64,000 nt of DNA from Pseudopedobacter sp965218985 (GTDB taxonomy: Bacteria; Bacteroidota; Bacteroidia; Sphingobacteriales; Sphingobacteriaceae), in NCBI GenBank assembly GCA_965218985.1, contig CBDCMP010000006.1, forward strand, positions 620,001 to 684,000, read 5' to 3'. Below the pieces are notes generated by a model that was not told the DNA's origin, ran no database searches, and saw only the letters and a program-made list of their open reading frames with translations. The translations under genes were made by a program, and so were the position numbers. Below are positions 16,535 to 25,965 of this stretch, piece by piece (position 1 is the stretch's first letter; each line of letters begins with the position of its first letter).

Positions 16535-19500
16535 ATGAACCATCCAGCGAACACGTACAGAATCCAGTTTAACAAGCATTTCACTTTTGCAGATTTCAGA
16601 AGGGTAAAGGAGTATTTTAAACAATTGGGTGTAGACACCATCTATGCCTCCCCGATATTTGAGGCGGTTCCTGGAAGTGTTCACGGTTATGATGTCACCG
16701 ATCCCTTAAAAATCAATCCGGAAATTGGAGATGAAAAATCTCTCCATCAATTAAGTGCCTGGCTAAAAGAGGAGAATATGCATTGGCTCCAGGACATTGT
16801 GCCGAATCATATGGCTTTTCATCCCAAGAATAAATGGCTGATGGATGTGTTGGAGAAAGGATCCAGATCATTATATCAAATTTATTTCGATTCGGTTTTT
16901 ACCTGTCCTGCCATGAATGGCAAAATCATGGTCCCTTTTTTAGGGGAGAAATTGGAAGAAGCCATTGACCAGGGTTTGATTGAAGTGATGTGGGATGGGG
17001 AAAGGTTGGGATTGAGTTATTTTAAGAACATTTATCCGTTAAAGCCATCTTCTTATCTCCCTTTTCTGCAGCGACTCAGGCAACAGGATCTGGTTGAAGA
17101 ATTATCACGACTGGAAGATGTGGGCTCTCCTCAACTTTATCATAAAAACTGGAGTGATATTTTAAAAAAGATAGGTCTTCGATTAAATAATGTTCAGGTC
17201 AAAAACAAGTTAGAGGGATTACTGCAAGCCAATAATCAGAAAAAAGGGGTGATCAATGACATCGTTCATGCTCAACATTACGAACTCTGCCATTGGGAAG
17301 AAACCAACCATCGCATCAACTTTAGAAGATTCTTCACTGTAAACGGATTGATATGCCTCAACATGAAAGAGGAGGAGGTGTTTGAACAGTATCATCAGCT
17401 CATTAAAAAGATGCTGGAACAGGGGATTTTTGATGGCTTGCGCATTGACCACATCGACGGCTTACATGAACCAACCACCTATCTTAAAAGGCTTAGGGAA
17501 TTAGCAGGGAAAGATACCTATATCATTGCAGAGAAGATTTTAGAAGTAAAGGAGGAGCTGCCTGCCCAATGGCCCATACAGGGGAACACGGGTTACGATT
17601 TTTTGGGTATGGTGAATAACCTGCTGACCTTGAAATCAAGCGCAGGATGGTTTGATGACTTTTATCATCAGCTGCATCCCAATCATAAATCTGTGGAGGA
17701 AGAGGTCTTGTCTAAGAAAAGATACATACTGGAGTCGAACATGCAGGGGGAGCTGGAGAACCTCTACCAATATTTTTTACAGCTGCGGCTTAGCCGGAAG
17801 ATTTTTCCAAAAGAACGTTTGAAAAAGGCGATAGGAGCATTGCTGATTAATTCACCTGTTTACCGGCTTTATAGTGAAACCTATCCTTTTGCAACAAATG
17901 AATTTGAAGAATTTTTGCAGGTTTTTCAATCTATTAAGGAGCAGGAGGATACTTTTCAGGAGGAACTGGAAGAACTGGAGCAAGTTTTACTCCATTCCCC
18001 CCAACAACATCCCCAAGTGCTAAAAAACAAGGCCGCCATCTCCTTTTTCAAAAGATGCATGCAGTTTAGCGGGCCGTTGATGGCTAAAGGGGTGGAGGAC
18101 ACTTTGATGTATACCTATTTTAAATTCATTGGTCATAATGAGGTGGGTGATCATCCGTCCTCATTCGGCTTAAAACCTGATGAATTTCATGAGCTGATGA
18201 AACGGAGACAGGAGGAGAGCCCGCTCAGCATCAACACCACAGCCACACATGATACTAAAAGAGGTGAAGATGCAAGGGCAAGATTGAACGTGTTGACAGC
18301 CTTGCCTGAGGAATGGTTCGATAAGGTAAAATCATGGCAGGAGATGAATGCAAAGAAAAGAGAGGGGCTAGCTATTGATGTTCATGAAGAATATTTCATT
18401 TATCAAAATATACTGGGCCACTATCCCATGCCCGGAATGGAGGATGATGATTTCGAAGAGCGTCTGAAAGCCTACCTGCAAAAGGCGTTTAGAGAAGGGA
18501 AACTGTATTCGGATTGGGCAAATCCTGACACCTCGTACGAAGAACGGATTTTCCATTACGTATCTTATCTATTGAATCCTGAACATCCGTTTTTGAATGA
18601 TTTCAAAGATTACCATCAACGGATAGCTTTATATGGAATGTACAACTCGCTGGTTCAATTGGTGTTGAAATTCACTTGTCCTGGCATACCTGATGTTTAC
18701 CAGGGGGGAGAATGCTGGGATTTCAGTTTCGTGGATCCTGACAACCGCAGAAAAGTGGACTATGACTGGAGGATGAAACGACTGGAGCAGATGGAGCAGT
18801 TAGAGACACCCGGCAATATCCAACTCCTGCTCAGTGATTATGGGAGTGGAGCCATTAAACTATGGCTCACCCATCAACTGTTGAATTTAAGAAAGGAAAA
18901 AGACCAGTTATTCATTTCGGGCGATTACCTTCCTTTAAAAGTGGAGGGAATTCACCAGCATCATATCCTGGCTTTTATCAGAGAGCTGCAACAGCAGAAA
19001 TATTTAGTGATCACGCTATTGCACTTGTCCACGTTGATAGAAGAACAACAGGTAAAATTAACCGATTTGAATTGGAAGGACACGCAAGTCAAGCTACCTT
19101 ATACGGCCTCCTGGTTTAATATTTTACAGCTGAATGAAGGGGAGGGGTCGCAGTTATTACTCAATGATTTGAACTTGCAAATGCCCTTCGCCATTTTAAA
19201 ACTGGAAGATAAAGCCAACACCCGCAATGCGGGTGTGTTGATGCATATCACGTCTTTACCGTCTGATTATGGAATTGGGGATTTAGGACCGGGGGCTTTT
19301 CGCTTTGTTGATTTCTTAAAGCGCTCCGGCCAAAGGTACTGGCAGCTCATGCCCATCAGTCCAACAGGTAAGGAAGAGCATTTCTCCCCATACAGCAGCT
19401 TATGCACCATGGCAGGTGACCCCTTATTGATCAGCCCGGAGGTGTTGATGGAGGATGACCTCCTGGACCAGGAAGATTTGAAGGAATTTCAGCAACCTTC

Positions 19501-20731
19501 CACCGATAAGGTAGATTATATAGCAGCTTCTGTGAAGAAATTTGACTTGCTGGATAAAGCCTGGCAGAAAGCTTTGTCACGTGAAGAAGATCCCGGCTGG
19601 ATCCAATTTTGTAAAGAGGAGTATTTTTGGCTGGATGATTTTGCCATGTTCATGGTTTTAAAGGAGAAATTCGACCGACCATGGTACCAATGGCCACAGG
19701 ACATTAAATCCAGAGCGAAAGAAATCCTGGCAAAACTTTCTGAAGCACACCAGGACGAGTTAAAAAAACATAAGTGGTTTCAATATCAGTTTGAAAAGCA
19801 ATGGAAAGCCTTCAAGACTTACAGTAATCAGCACCAGGTTCACCTCATCGGCGATCTGCCGTTTTATGTGAACCATAATTCTTCTGATGTTTGGGCACAC
19901 CAGCATATTTTCAAGCTGGATGCCGATGGGGCAATCGCTGGTATTGCCGGAGTTCCACCAGATTACTTCAGTGCAGACGGACAACTTTGGGGGATGCCGG
20001 TTTATAAATGGCCGGTGCTTAAAAAGCAGTATTATGCCTGGTGGATGCTTCGTTTAAGCCAAAACATGAGATGGTTCAATCTACTGAGGTTAGATCATTT
20101 CCGGGCTTTTTATGATTATTGGGAGGTGCCAGGAGGAGAGCGAACCGCTGTGAATGGATGCTGGTGTTCAGGTCCGGGAGCAGATTTCTTTAAAGCTGTG
20201 GAAGCGGAATTTCCTCATCTTCCGTTCATTGCCGAAGATTTAGGCCAGGTTTCTCCTGAAATCTTTCATTTAAGGGACGAATTTAAACTCCCGGGGATGA
20301 AAGTCTTACAATTCGCTTTCGGTGCTGATATGGCGGGGTCAACCCACATTCCGCATCAGTATGAAAGAAATTTTGTAGTGTACACTGGCACGCATGATAA
20401 CAACACGACAAAGGGTTGGTTCAAAAATGATCTGGACGAGAAAGGAAAAGAACACTTGTCGGCTTATTTTAACCGGGAGCTGAAGGAAGAGGAGGTGGCC
20501 GGAGCTTTGATCAGGGCTGCTTACGCGTCAGTGGCTAAAATCGTGATCATCCCCATACAGGACATTTTAAACCTCGATCAGGAGCATAGGTCAAACACAC
20601 CGGGGACAACAGCAGGGAACTGGGTATTTCGTTTGTCTCCTCAAAGCTTAGCCGTTGAAAAACAATTGTATCCGGATGAAAAAATAGAAAAAAAGTTACT
20701 CTATTTGGTGTACACTTATGGAAGAGGTTGA
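16535..20731 (+). CDS. bifunctional TreY maltooligosyl-trehalose synthase / MalQ 4-alpha-glucanotransferase fusion
   Basis: 1398 residues, two enzymes in one chain. Residues 1 to about 890 are TreY: 'YRIQFNKHFTFADFRRV' start, 'VHGYDVTDP', 'DIVPNHMA', 'GLRIDHIDGL', 'IIAEKILEVKEELP', and 'TATHDTKRGEDARARLN', which is diagnostic for TreY. From about residue 897 ('NAGVLMHITSLPSDYGIGDL') a complete MalQ (GH77) of about 500 residues follows, with 'LLRLDHFRAFYDYWEVP', 'FIAEDLG', 'FVVYTGTHDNNTT' and C-terminal 'NTPGT...NW'. TreY isomerises the reducing end of a maltodextrin to a trehalosyl end. MalQ would re-lengthen short maltodextrins so that TreY can act again, recycling the leftovers (inference). 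Confidence 0.95.
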   Translation: MNHPANTYRIQFNKHFTFADFRRVKEYFKQLGVDTIYASPIFEAVPGSVHGYDVTDPLKINPEIGDEKSLHQLSAWLKEENMHWLQDIVPNHMAFHPKNKWLMDVLEKGSRSLYQIYFDSVFTCPAMNGKIMVPFLGEKLEEAIDQGLIEVMWDGERLGLSYFKNIYPLKPSSYLPFLQRLRQQDLVEELSRLEDVGSPQLYHKNWSDILKKIGLRLNNVQVKNKLEGLLQANNQKKGVINDIVHAQHYELCHWEETNHRINFRRFFTVNGLICLNMKEEEVFEQYHQLIKKMLEQGIFDGLRIDHIDGLHEPTTYLKRLRELAGKDTYIIAEKILEVKEELPAQWPIQGNTGYDFLGMVNNLLTLKSSAGWFDDFYHQLHPNHKSVEEEVLSKKRYILESNMQGELENLYQYFLQLRLSRKIFPKERLKKAIGALLINSPVYRLYSETYPFATNEFEEFLQVFQSIKEQEDTFQEELEELEQVLLHSPQQHPQVLKNKAAISFFKRCMQFSGPLMAKGVEDTLMYTYFKFIGHNEVGDHPSSFGLKPDEFHELMKRRQEESPLSINTTATHDTKRGEDARARLNVLTALPEEWFDKVKSWQEMNAKKREGLAIDVHEEYFIYQNILGHYPMPGMEDDDFEERLKAYLQKAFREGKLYSDWANPDTSYEERIFHYVSYLLNPEHPFLNDFKDYHQRIALYGMYNSLVQLVLKFTCPGIPDVYQGGECWDFSFVDPDNRRKVDYDWRMKRLEQMEQLETPGNIQLLLSDYGSGAIKLWLTHQLLNLRKEKDQLFISGDYLPLKVEGIHQHHILAFIRELQQQKYLVITLLHLSTLIEEQQVKLTDLNWKDTQVKLPYTASWFNILQLNEGEGSQLLLNDLNLQMPFAILKLEDKANTRNAGVLMHITSLPSDYGIGDLGPGAFRFVDFLKRSGQRYWQLMPISPTGKEEHFSPYSSLCTMAGDPLLISPEVLMEDDLLDQEDLKEFQQPSTDKVDYIAASVKKFDLLDKAWQKALSREEDPGWIQFCKEEYFWLDDFAMFMVLKEKFDRPWYQWPQDIKSRAKEILAKLSEAHQDELKKHKWFQYQFEKQWKAFKTYSNQHQVHLIGDLPFYVNHNSSDVWAHQHIFKLDADGAIAGIAGVPPDYFSADGQLWGMPVYKWPVLKKQYYAWWMLRLSQNMRWFNLLRLDHFRAFYDYWEVPGGERTAVNGCWCSGPGADFFKAVEAEFPHLPFIAEDLGQVSPEIFHLRDEFKLPGMKVLQFAFGADMAGSTHIPHQYERNFVVYTGTHDNNTTKGWFKNDLDEKGKEHLSAYFNRELKEEEVAGALIRAAYASVAKIVIIPIQDILNLDQEHRSNTPGTTAGNWVFRLSPQSLAVEKQLYPDEKIEKKLLYLVYTYGRG

Positions 20732-20892
20732 TAAAAATAGTCATCATGAGGAAGAGGCTGATGATCATAAGAAATATTTCTGCATCCTGTAATTTATCAA
20801 AGGAGGATTGCAAGTCTTTATTTACTATTGGTTAAGTAAACCAGTCTGTATAATTCTTAATTTTTCTTTCATAGTTTTTTCTTTATGGATGC

Positions 20893-21408
20893 CTATTTAG
20901 AATCTTTTCTTCTGTTTTTTTCTTCTTCGATGTAAGTATTTACTTCTTGTCTTTTGAAGGAAGTTACTGTTGACGCAAAAATTTTAAATGCTTCTTTATG
21001 AGAAGTGTATTTTTCATAATTGCCAGTCAAAGCAAAAAAATCATCCCCTTCGTTTCTCATTGTTTCTGCCGTCATTCGATAGTGTCTCCATTTTTCTTCA
21101 AAACCCAGTTGTCTGTTCAAAGTTGTCAAAACTGCAACAACTAAACCGAGAATGCTGATAATACTTAAATCCCATTGAAAGATGTCAACATTAAGTTTAC
21201 TCTTTTCAATCACGGGAATTAATAAACTAAATATTATTACCGCTATCTGAGAATAGTTATGGCTAAACCACCCTTTTCTAGCGGAAATATTCATGAGGAG
21301 CAAATAGTCAAGCCAAGTTGATTTTAGAACATTTTTTTGAGTATCGTCAAGATCTAAACCTTCAATTATTGTTTTATACCCTTCTTTATTTGTCATACTT
21401 TGTTTCAT
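20893..21408 (-). CDS. DUF4231 / SLATT-like 2TM protein
   Basis: 171 residues from ATG 21408 ('MKQSMTNKEG'; the next in-frame ATG at 21396 is equally possible). The longer frame to 21513 adds sequence without family character. Soluble start 'LDLDDTQKNVLKSTWLDYLL', then two membrane helices ('SQIAVIIFSLLIPVIE', 'ISILGLVVAVLTTLN'), then a helical cytoplasmic tail with 'FEEKWRHYRMTAETMRNEGDDF' features. This is the DUF4231/SLATT architecture, whose members are predicted pore-forming effectors of SLOG/SMODS defence systems. No nucleotide sensor or cyclase is adjacent, so it is an orphan. Role in defence is inference only. Confidence 0.65.
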   Translation of the reverse strand: MKQSMTNKEGYKTIIEGLDLDDTQKNVLKSTWLDYLLLMNISARKGWFSHNYSQIAVIIFSLLIPVIEKSKLNVDIFQWDLSIISILGLVVAVLTTLNRQLGFEEKWRHYRMTAETMRNEGDDFFALTGNYEKYTSHKEAFKIFASTVTSFKRQEVNTYIEEEKNRRKDSK

Positions 21409-21598
21409 AATGGCAGATGGTTTGTTTAAATGGTTTAAATCGCATACAACGTTTTTCGGCCTGGTGATGTGCGGGATTTTAGCATTAAAGTTAGTTAGGA
21501 TTCCCCATGTCAAATCAGCAAAAATGTTTCATAGCAGCATATTAGCTGTCCTATTGCCAAACCCCTATCAACAGTATACTTCATTTAAATGCCTTTAA

Positions 21599-21888
21599 TT
21601 ATTTGTAATTTTTTAATAATTCATTATATGTCCACTCGTTGCCTTTCACAAAAAAGTCATAGGTTTTATCCCAATCAACGCCTTTTCCCCAACCAATCAT
21701 TGATGAAATATTTGTGTGTATTGATTGTCAACCCTGTTGAACTGAATTATTTCTTGTAGATCTTCATCGCTGTCCTTTACGTTTCTTGCAAAGTTGTCAT
21801 TGAGAATTATTTTGAGAACAAGTAATTCATTGTCAATAAAACTGGTAATAGGCAATTTGATAGAACTGCTGTCTGATAGCAGCTTTGT
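21599..21888 (-). pseudogene. unidentified gene remnant with frameshift
   Basis: On the minus strand one frame reads 'LLSDSSSIKLPITSFID...EIIQFNRVDNQYTQ' and then a stop. The adjacent frame continues '...SSMIGWGKGVDWDKTYDFF' to 'NELLKNYK' and stop at 21599. The composition looks coding on both sides of one frameshift. The 5' side is cut where sialate-esterase sequence begins (21889). I do not recognise the family. Confidence 0.4.
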
Positions 21889-22574
21889 TGGTATCAGGGC
21901 GAATCTAATGCAAGCAGGGATCATGAATATGGTAAATCATTTCCATTACTGATTAAAAATTGGCGAAATAAATGGAATCAAGGAGACTTTCCATTTTATT
22001 TTGTGCAGCTGGCAAGCTATAATGCCGAACATGGAAATAGCAATAAAATAAAGGGAGTACTTGGGCTGAACTGAGAGAAGCTCAGGCTTCAGCTCTGGAT
22101 TTGCCTAATACTGGTATGAGTATTACAACTGATATTGGAGACCCGGATAATATCCATCCTGCTAATAAACAAGCAGTGGGAAGAAGATTAGCTGACATCG
22201 CTTTAAATAAAACTTATGGAGTAAATGTAGCTTTCGAAGGCCCGGTTTTTAGTTCGGCTGAAATCCAGGGAGATCATATGATCGTCAGTTTCAAAACAAG
22301 TGAATATTCTTTAAAATCAAAAGGTGCTCAACTAAAAGGTTTTGAAGTTGCTGGAACTGACCATGTTTTTCATCCAGCGGAAGCAATTATAAAGGATGGT
22401 AAAGTTATTGTTTATAGCAAAGACGTCAAACAGCCAGTCGCAATCCGCTATGCCTGGGCAGATAACGCAGAGCAAGCTAATTTATACAATGAAGCAGGTC
22501 TGCCTGCGGCTCCTTTCAGGTCTGATCATTGGAAGGGAGTGACAGACGATGTTAAATATCAGGTTGGCGAGTAG
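21889..22574 (+). pseudogene. sialate O-acetylesterase remnant (C-terminal part)
   Basis: The remnant starts exactly in the family block W-Y-Q-G-E-S-N-A-S-R (21889 on) and runs 'DHEYGKSFPLLIKNWRNKW', 'FYFVQLASYNAEH', then 'WAELREAQASALDLPNTGMS', 'TTDIGDPDNIHPANKQAVG' and the C-terminal beta domain to the stop at 22572. The catalytic Ser/N-terminal half is absent. A 5-bp insertion (AATAA-type duplication near 22045) shifts the frame between 'NSNK' and 'GSTWAEL', so the piece cannot be made even as a fragment. The enzyme would have removed O-acetyl groups from sialic acid in glycan scavenging. Confidence 0.82.
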
Positions 22575-22601
22575 TTGGCCTGCAATCTCTTTAGGCACAC
22601 C

Positions 22602-22742
22602 ATGACTAAGTTTAGCTATACATCTACCTGTCTTTTATTAGTTTCACTTCTGGCTAATGCCTCCTCTTGTGCTCAACAGAAAAACTCATTAGGAATGGAT
22701 ATGGTCTATATCCCTAAAGGGGACTTTTTAATGGGGCGTCTC
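22602..22742 (+). pseudogene. formylglycine-generating-type enzyme, N-terminal remnant
   Basis: ATG at 22602 gives a lipoprotein-like signal ('TCLLLVSLLANASSCAQQ') followed by 'NSLGMDMVYIPKGDFLMG', the canonical start of FGE-sulfatase/SUMF domains. The homology stops after residue 46, where sialidase sequence begins in another frame. The matching C-terminal block is about 1.75 kb away at 24489-24632, so the gene was broken rather than simply truncated. Confidence 0.7.
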
Positions 22743-23578
22743 GTCCTGAAAAATGGGTGGAGGCTGCAGGGAGTTGCCAGAATTTAGCGATGTGTTTACG
22801 CACCAGCAAAGACAATGGCGCACATTGGTCAAATCCCTAATATGCTGATGCTGAACACGCCACTGGTAATCAATCAGGTGATTGCCGGAATGATCAGCAG
22901 CAGGGAAGGATGGCTGGTTCAGGCGGCGGATGCAACTCTTGGTGCAAAGGGGGGCTCTTTTACATATCAGTAAAGACAATGGTAAAACATGGAAAAGATC
23001 TTGTGACGAGACGACACATCCCCGACTTTAAAGAAGGAAATAAAGGAAGGCTGATCGCTGGAATACATGCCAGCATTGTACAATTAAAGAATGGGGATAT
23101 TATGGCTTTGGGAAGAGGAAATACCATCAACGGAGAGATGCCAATGAGTATTTCAAATGACATGGGAAAGAGCTGGACTTATAGAGCTTCCGGGTTCCCT
23201 CCGATATCGGGAGGACAAAGGTTGGTTTTAAAAAGACTGAATGAAGGACCTTTGTTATTGATTTCATTTACTAACCATGAACCCGAAAATAAAAAGGTGA
23301 TGATGCTCAAGCGTGAAAATAACGAATTTTTTGAAGGCTTTGGCTTATTTGCTGCATTGTCATTTGATGATGGGAAGACCTGGCCAGTTAATAAACTTTT
23401 AACAACAGGTCAAAAGCAATATTTATATGGAGGCTGGACAGGGTTTTTCAAGATGGATGAAACCCACGCTGAACCTAAGGGATATTTGGCAATCACCCAA
23501 TCTCCGGATAATGTTATACACTTGTTGAGTAGTGCCTTATATTATCGGTTTAACCTCAATTGGCTTTTGACATTATAG
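22743..23578 (+). pseudogene. BNR-type exo-sialidase remnant with several frameshifts
   Basis: Four frames must be joined to read it: 'RPEKWVEAAGSCQNLAMCL', 'RTSKDNGAHWSNP'; then 'NTPLVINQVIAGMISSREG', 'WLVQAADATLGAKGGS'; then 'LLHISKDNGKTWKRSCDE'; then 'GRLIAGIHASIVQLKNGDIM' to 'GGWTGFFKMDETHAEPKGY' and a final 'YYRFNLNWLL'. Asp-box motifs (S-x-D-x-G-x-T-W) appear several times (SKDNGKTW, SNDMGKSW, SFDDGKTW). The N-terminus is missing. Only the last frame (22910-23578) is long enough to be mistaken for a gene. Confidence 0.8.
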
Positions 23579-23730
23579 ACTATCATTGGACTAATTGATC
23601 CTTTTTTTAATTTTTCACAAAAGAATTTTGTTTTTAATATGTAACTATGTATGTACAAAATAAATTCTATATCTAGTAAAAACCAGCTATTCTAAATAAA
23701 TTCAATTTTATGATGTATACTAAATTATCT

Positions 23731-23826
23731 ACTAGTGTTAAGTCAAAAGTCAAAATACTTATATTATTGATAATAAGCAATTTAAAAGATTATTTTTCGT
23801 CTTTTTATGATTAACATCACACTAGT
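23731..23826 (-). repeat. MITE-like dispersed repeat, copy C (intact ends)
   Basis: 96 bp bounded by ACTAGTGT (23731-23738) and its inverse ACACTAGT (23819-23826). Inverted relative to copies A (5932-6025) and B (35044-35152), it shares their blocks: TTAATCATAAAA, CGAAAAATAATCTTTTAAATT and TTATTATCAATAATATAAG. It lies between the sialidase and GH92 remnants. Confidence 0.75.
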
Positions 23827-23852
23827 TTAAAAATCAGACTCTTACTTGAAAC

Positions 23853-24355
23853 GCAAATTTCAATGCTTCAGGGGATGATTTCGCTGCTTTTCCAATCAAT
23901 CATGGGAATGAACCGGCTATGCATGTGGCTTACCTCTTTAACTGGGCAGGTAAACCGGCACTTACACAAAAGTGGGTAAGAGCCATACAGGAACAATATT
24001 ATGGAACCACACCCTATGATGCTTATCCTGGAGATGAAGACCTGGGACAAATGAGCAGTTGGTTTGTGATGAGTGCCATCGGTCTTTTTCAAACAGATGG
24101 CGGATGTTCTGAAAATCCAGTTTATGAGATTGGGAGTCCGCGTTATCCTAAAGTGATCATCCATTTGGATCAAAAATATAACCGGGGGAAAGAGTTTGTA
24201 ATTGTAGCAAAAAATGCATCGAAGGAAAATAAATACATTCAATCTATCTTTCTGAATGGAAAACCAGTTGATGATTTTAAAATCCCACAATCAGAGGTTT
24301 TGAAGGGCGGGATGCTGGAACTAATCATGAGCAACCAGCCGAAAGCTTCTGATTG
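23853..24355 (+). pseudogene. GH92 alpha-mannosidase, C-terminal remnant
   Basis: From 'FNASGDDFAAFPINHGNEPA' through 'HVAYLFNWAGKPALTQKWV', 'GDEDLGQMSSWFVMSAIGLF' and 'ENPVYEIGSPRYPKVIIHL' to the stop at 24353. This is the C-terminal domain of GH92 (exo-alpha-mannosidases of N-glycan degradation). A full GH92 has about 750 residues; only about 165 remain, and the active-site acid of the missing part is absent. The upstream junction is near the MITE-like repeat. Confidence 0.82.
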
Positions 24356-24488
24356 ACTGAATTTTTCTTGTTATTTAAATAAAGAACACGTTACTTTTAA
24401 CCTGATCGGATTCCCATATCAGTGGAATATCCAAAAGATTCTTAAATGGGGATGGAATTATTGGAATATTTAAATATATAGCTTTATT

Positions 24489-24632
24489 TGCGGTGGGGAT
24501 AAGAAATACAGGAACGACTATTGCCAAAGCGTGAACAGGCCCGGGGGAGTGAAGAATCCCGAAGGCCCTGCAGACAGCTACAATCCGGACGAACCTTACA
24601 CCCCAAAGAAAGTGGCAAGGGGCGGCTCCTAA
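24489..24632 (+). pseudogene. formylglycine-generating-type enzyme, C-terminal remnant
   Basis: In-frame reading 'CGGDKKYRNDYCQSVNRPGG', 'VKNPEGPADSYNPDEPYTPK', 'KVARGGS' then TAA. The block N-P-E-G-P-x-D-S-Y-x-P-D-E-P-Y-T-P-K-x-V-x-R-G-G-S is the late signature of SUMF/FGE proteins. The catalytic Cys region that normally follows is lost at the stop. It is probably the other half of the piece at 22602. Confidence 0.72.
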
Positions 24633-25130
24633 TATGTGCAATGCCACACCAACTCACTTAACAGTTCAAATTCTTCATTCTAGTCAAATCTTTGAAGAAA
24701 TGGTTCGAGATTTTTAATTGTCTTCTATCATCAAAATCGAGACTTTAGATTTAAAAACTTAAGAGCTTTTTTGTTATTGGATCAATATCCAACATTTTTA
24801 CCCCCTTCAATTTGCTGTGCGTTCGTTCCTATCTTCATCATCTCCTTATTTATTCGTTTTCATTTGCTTAGGAGTTTAGAACAGCTCCCCTTACACCCCT
24901 GAACAAGCATGACCTTTCTTCTTTTTAGTTGAAATTTTAAAACCAATCTCAAAAATAGCCCGTATTTGTTCATTTGATTGTCGTTGATCACAGGATGATA
25001 TCATGGATTCTTCGTTCATCTTCATCAAGCTGAAAAATTAATCGTGTTTAAAAGATATGATTTATCATACTGATCTTATACCCATTATAATTAAAAATCT
25101 TGTAACAAAAACAGCAGCATTCCAGTAAAA
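24633..25130. other. intergenic stretch without recognisable genes
   Basis: About 500 bp of AT-rich sequence after the glycan-locus remnants. I checked for short frames and family blocks and saw none beyond the SUMF remnant. It may be further decayed sequence. A 15-codon frame (25131-25178) overlaps the start of the next gene by one base (TAATG); I do not call it a gene. Confidence 0.5.
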
Positions 25131-25177
25131 ATGAAAAATAAGCAAATGAATGAAATTTTAAAACACTTAACCAAATA

Positions 25178-25462
25178 ATGATGATGATGACAGACAGTTA
25201 CGGAATTAAGGATAACGAGGCTTCCAACAAGGAGATCTTCCAGATCCTGGGTCAAATGATGGGCTTGATCTACGATGATAAAATTCCAAAGGAAAAGGCG
25301 GATATCATTATAGAAAAGGCCAAAGCGGCACACAACCTGCAAACCACAGAATTACAATTAATTAAAAGTGCGGCTTCTAAAAAAGAGATTCAGGACCTTC
25401 ACCTTCAGATGAAGAGGACGATTGAGGAAGCGAGAGCGATTTTAAAAAATTTCACGAATTAG
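25178..25462 (+). CDS. small helical hypothetical protein
   Basis: 94 residues, mostly helical and charged: 'EIFQILGQMMGLIYDDKIPK', 'EKADIIIEKAKAAHNLQTTE', 'LQLIKSAASKKEIQDLHLQM'. No membrane segment. The start has four consecutive Met codons, so the exact one is unclear. A strong terminator follows 27 bp downstream, supporting a real transcript. No family recognised; a coiled-coil or two-helix regulator is possible. Confidence 0.6.
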   Translation: MMMMTDSYGIKDNEASNKEIFQILGQMMGLIYDDKIPKEKADIIIEKAKAAHNLQTTELQLIKSAASKKEIQDLHLQMKRTIEEARAILKNFTN

Positions 25463-25489
25463 AATCAACTGTTTATTCATCAACCTGAA

Positions 25490-25517
25490 GAGCATTCAGA
25501 AATGCTCTTTTTTTATT
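25490..25517 (+). terminator. rho-independent terminator
   Basis: Perfect 8-bp stem AGAGCATT (25490-25497), loop CAG, AATGCTCT (25501-25508), followed by a run of T. It ends the transcript of the 94-residue gene. Confidence 0.85.
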
Positions 25518-25965
25518 TCATTTTTTTTACCTGATATCTAATTCATATCATTACCTTATAATTTAATAGGAGAAATCTTACCTACTGTTTTGTTTGTCCC
25601 TTAATTTTCAAGGCAGGTAAAGCCGAGGGCCCCTAATCCCAGTCGCAGGTGTATGTTTTTCAAAATTTAACTGTCGTATCCGCACATCAGGTCATTCAAA
25701 CACCTTTGCTTTGATGAATCTCTTTGGTATTCCATGATTGAAAAGAAGATATTTTTTGTTTACACCAGTTTTACATCTTAAGCATCTCCTTTAAAGAATG
25801 ATAAGACTATGTTCTGCAGGATTTAAACATGGCTAGGGGGTTTTTAAGCTTGGACATGTCGTAAATACTTAATATACAACCAAAGTCAATCTTACCGGAA
25901 ACTCTGAAACTTCTTTCAGATTACAATAACTGGCATTATATTAGCTTTTTACAAGAGAAAATAAA
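25518..25965. other. intergenic stretch, no gene seen
   Basis: About 450 bp, AT-rich with a short GC-rich patch near 25620-25650 (GCCGAGGGCCCC). No ORF with coding character, no clear hairpin terminator and no copy of the dispersed repeat. It probably contains the promoter of the following micro-protein and kinase. Confidence 0.45.

Noticed and set aside
20718..20792. 24-codon frame 'MEEVDKNSHHEEEADD' overlapping the end of the treY-malQ gene.
   Set aside because: Acidic and His-rich but very short, overlapping, and without independent support.
25131..25178. 15-codon leader frame overlapping the next gene (TAATG).
   Set aside because: Too short to judge; no clustered regulatory codons to suggest attenuation.
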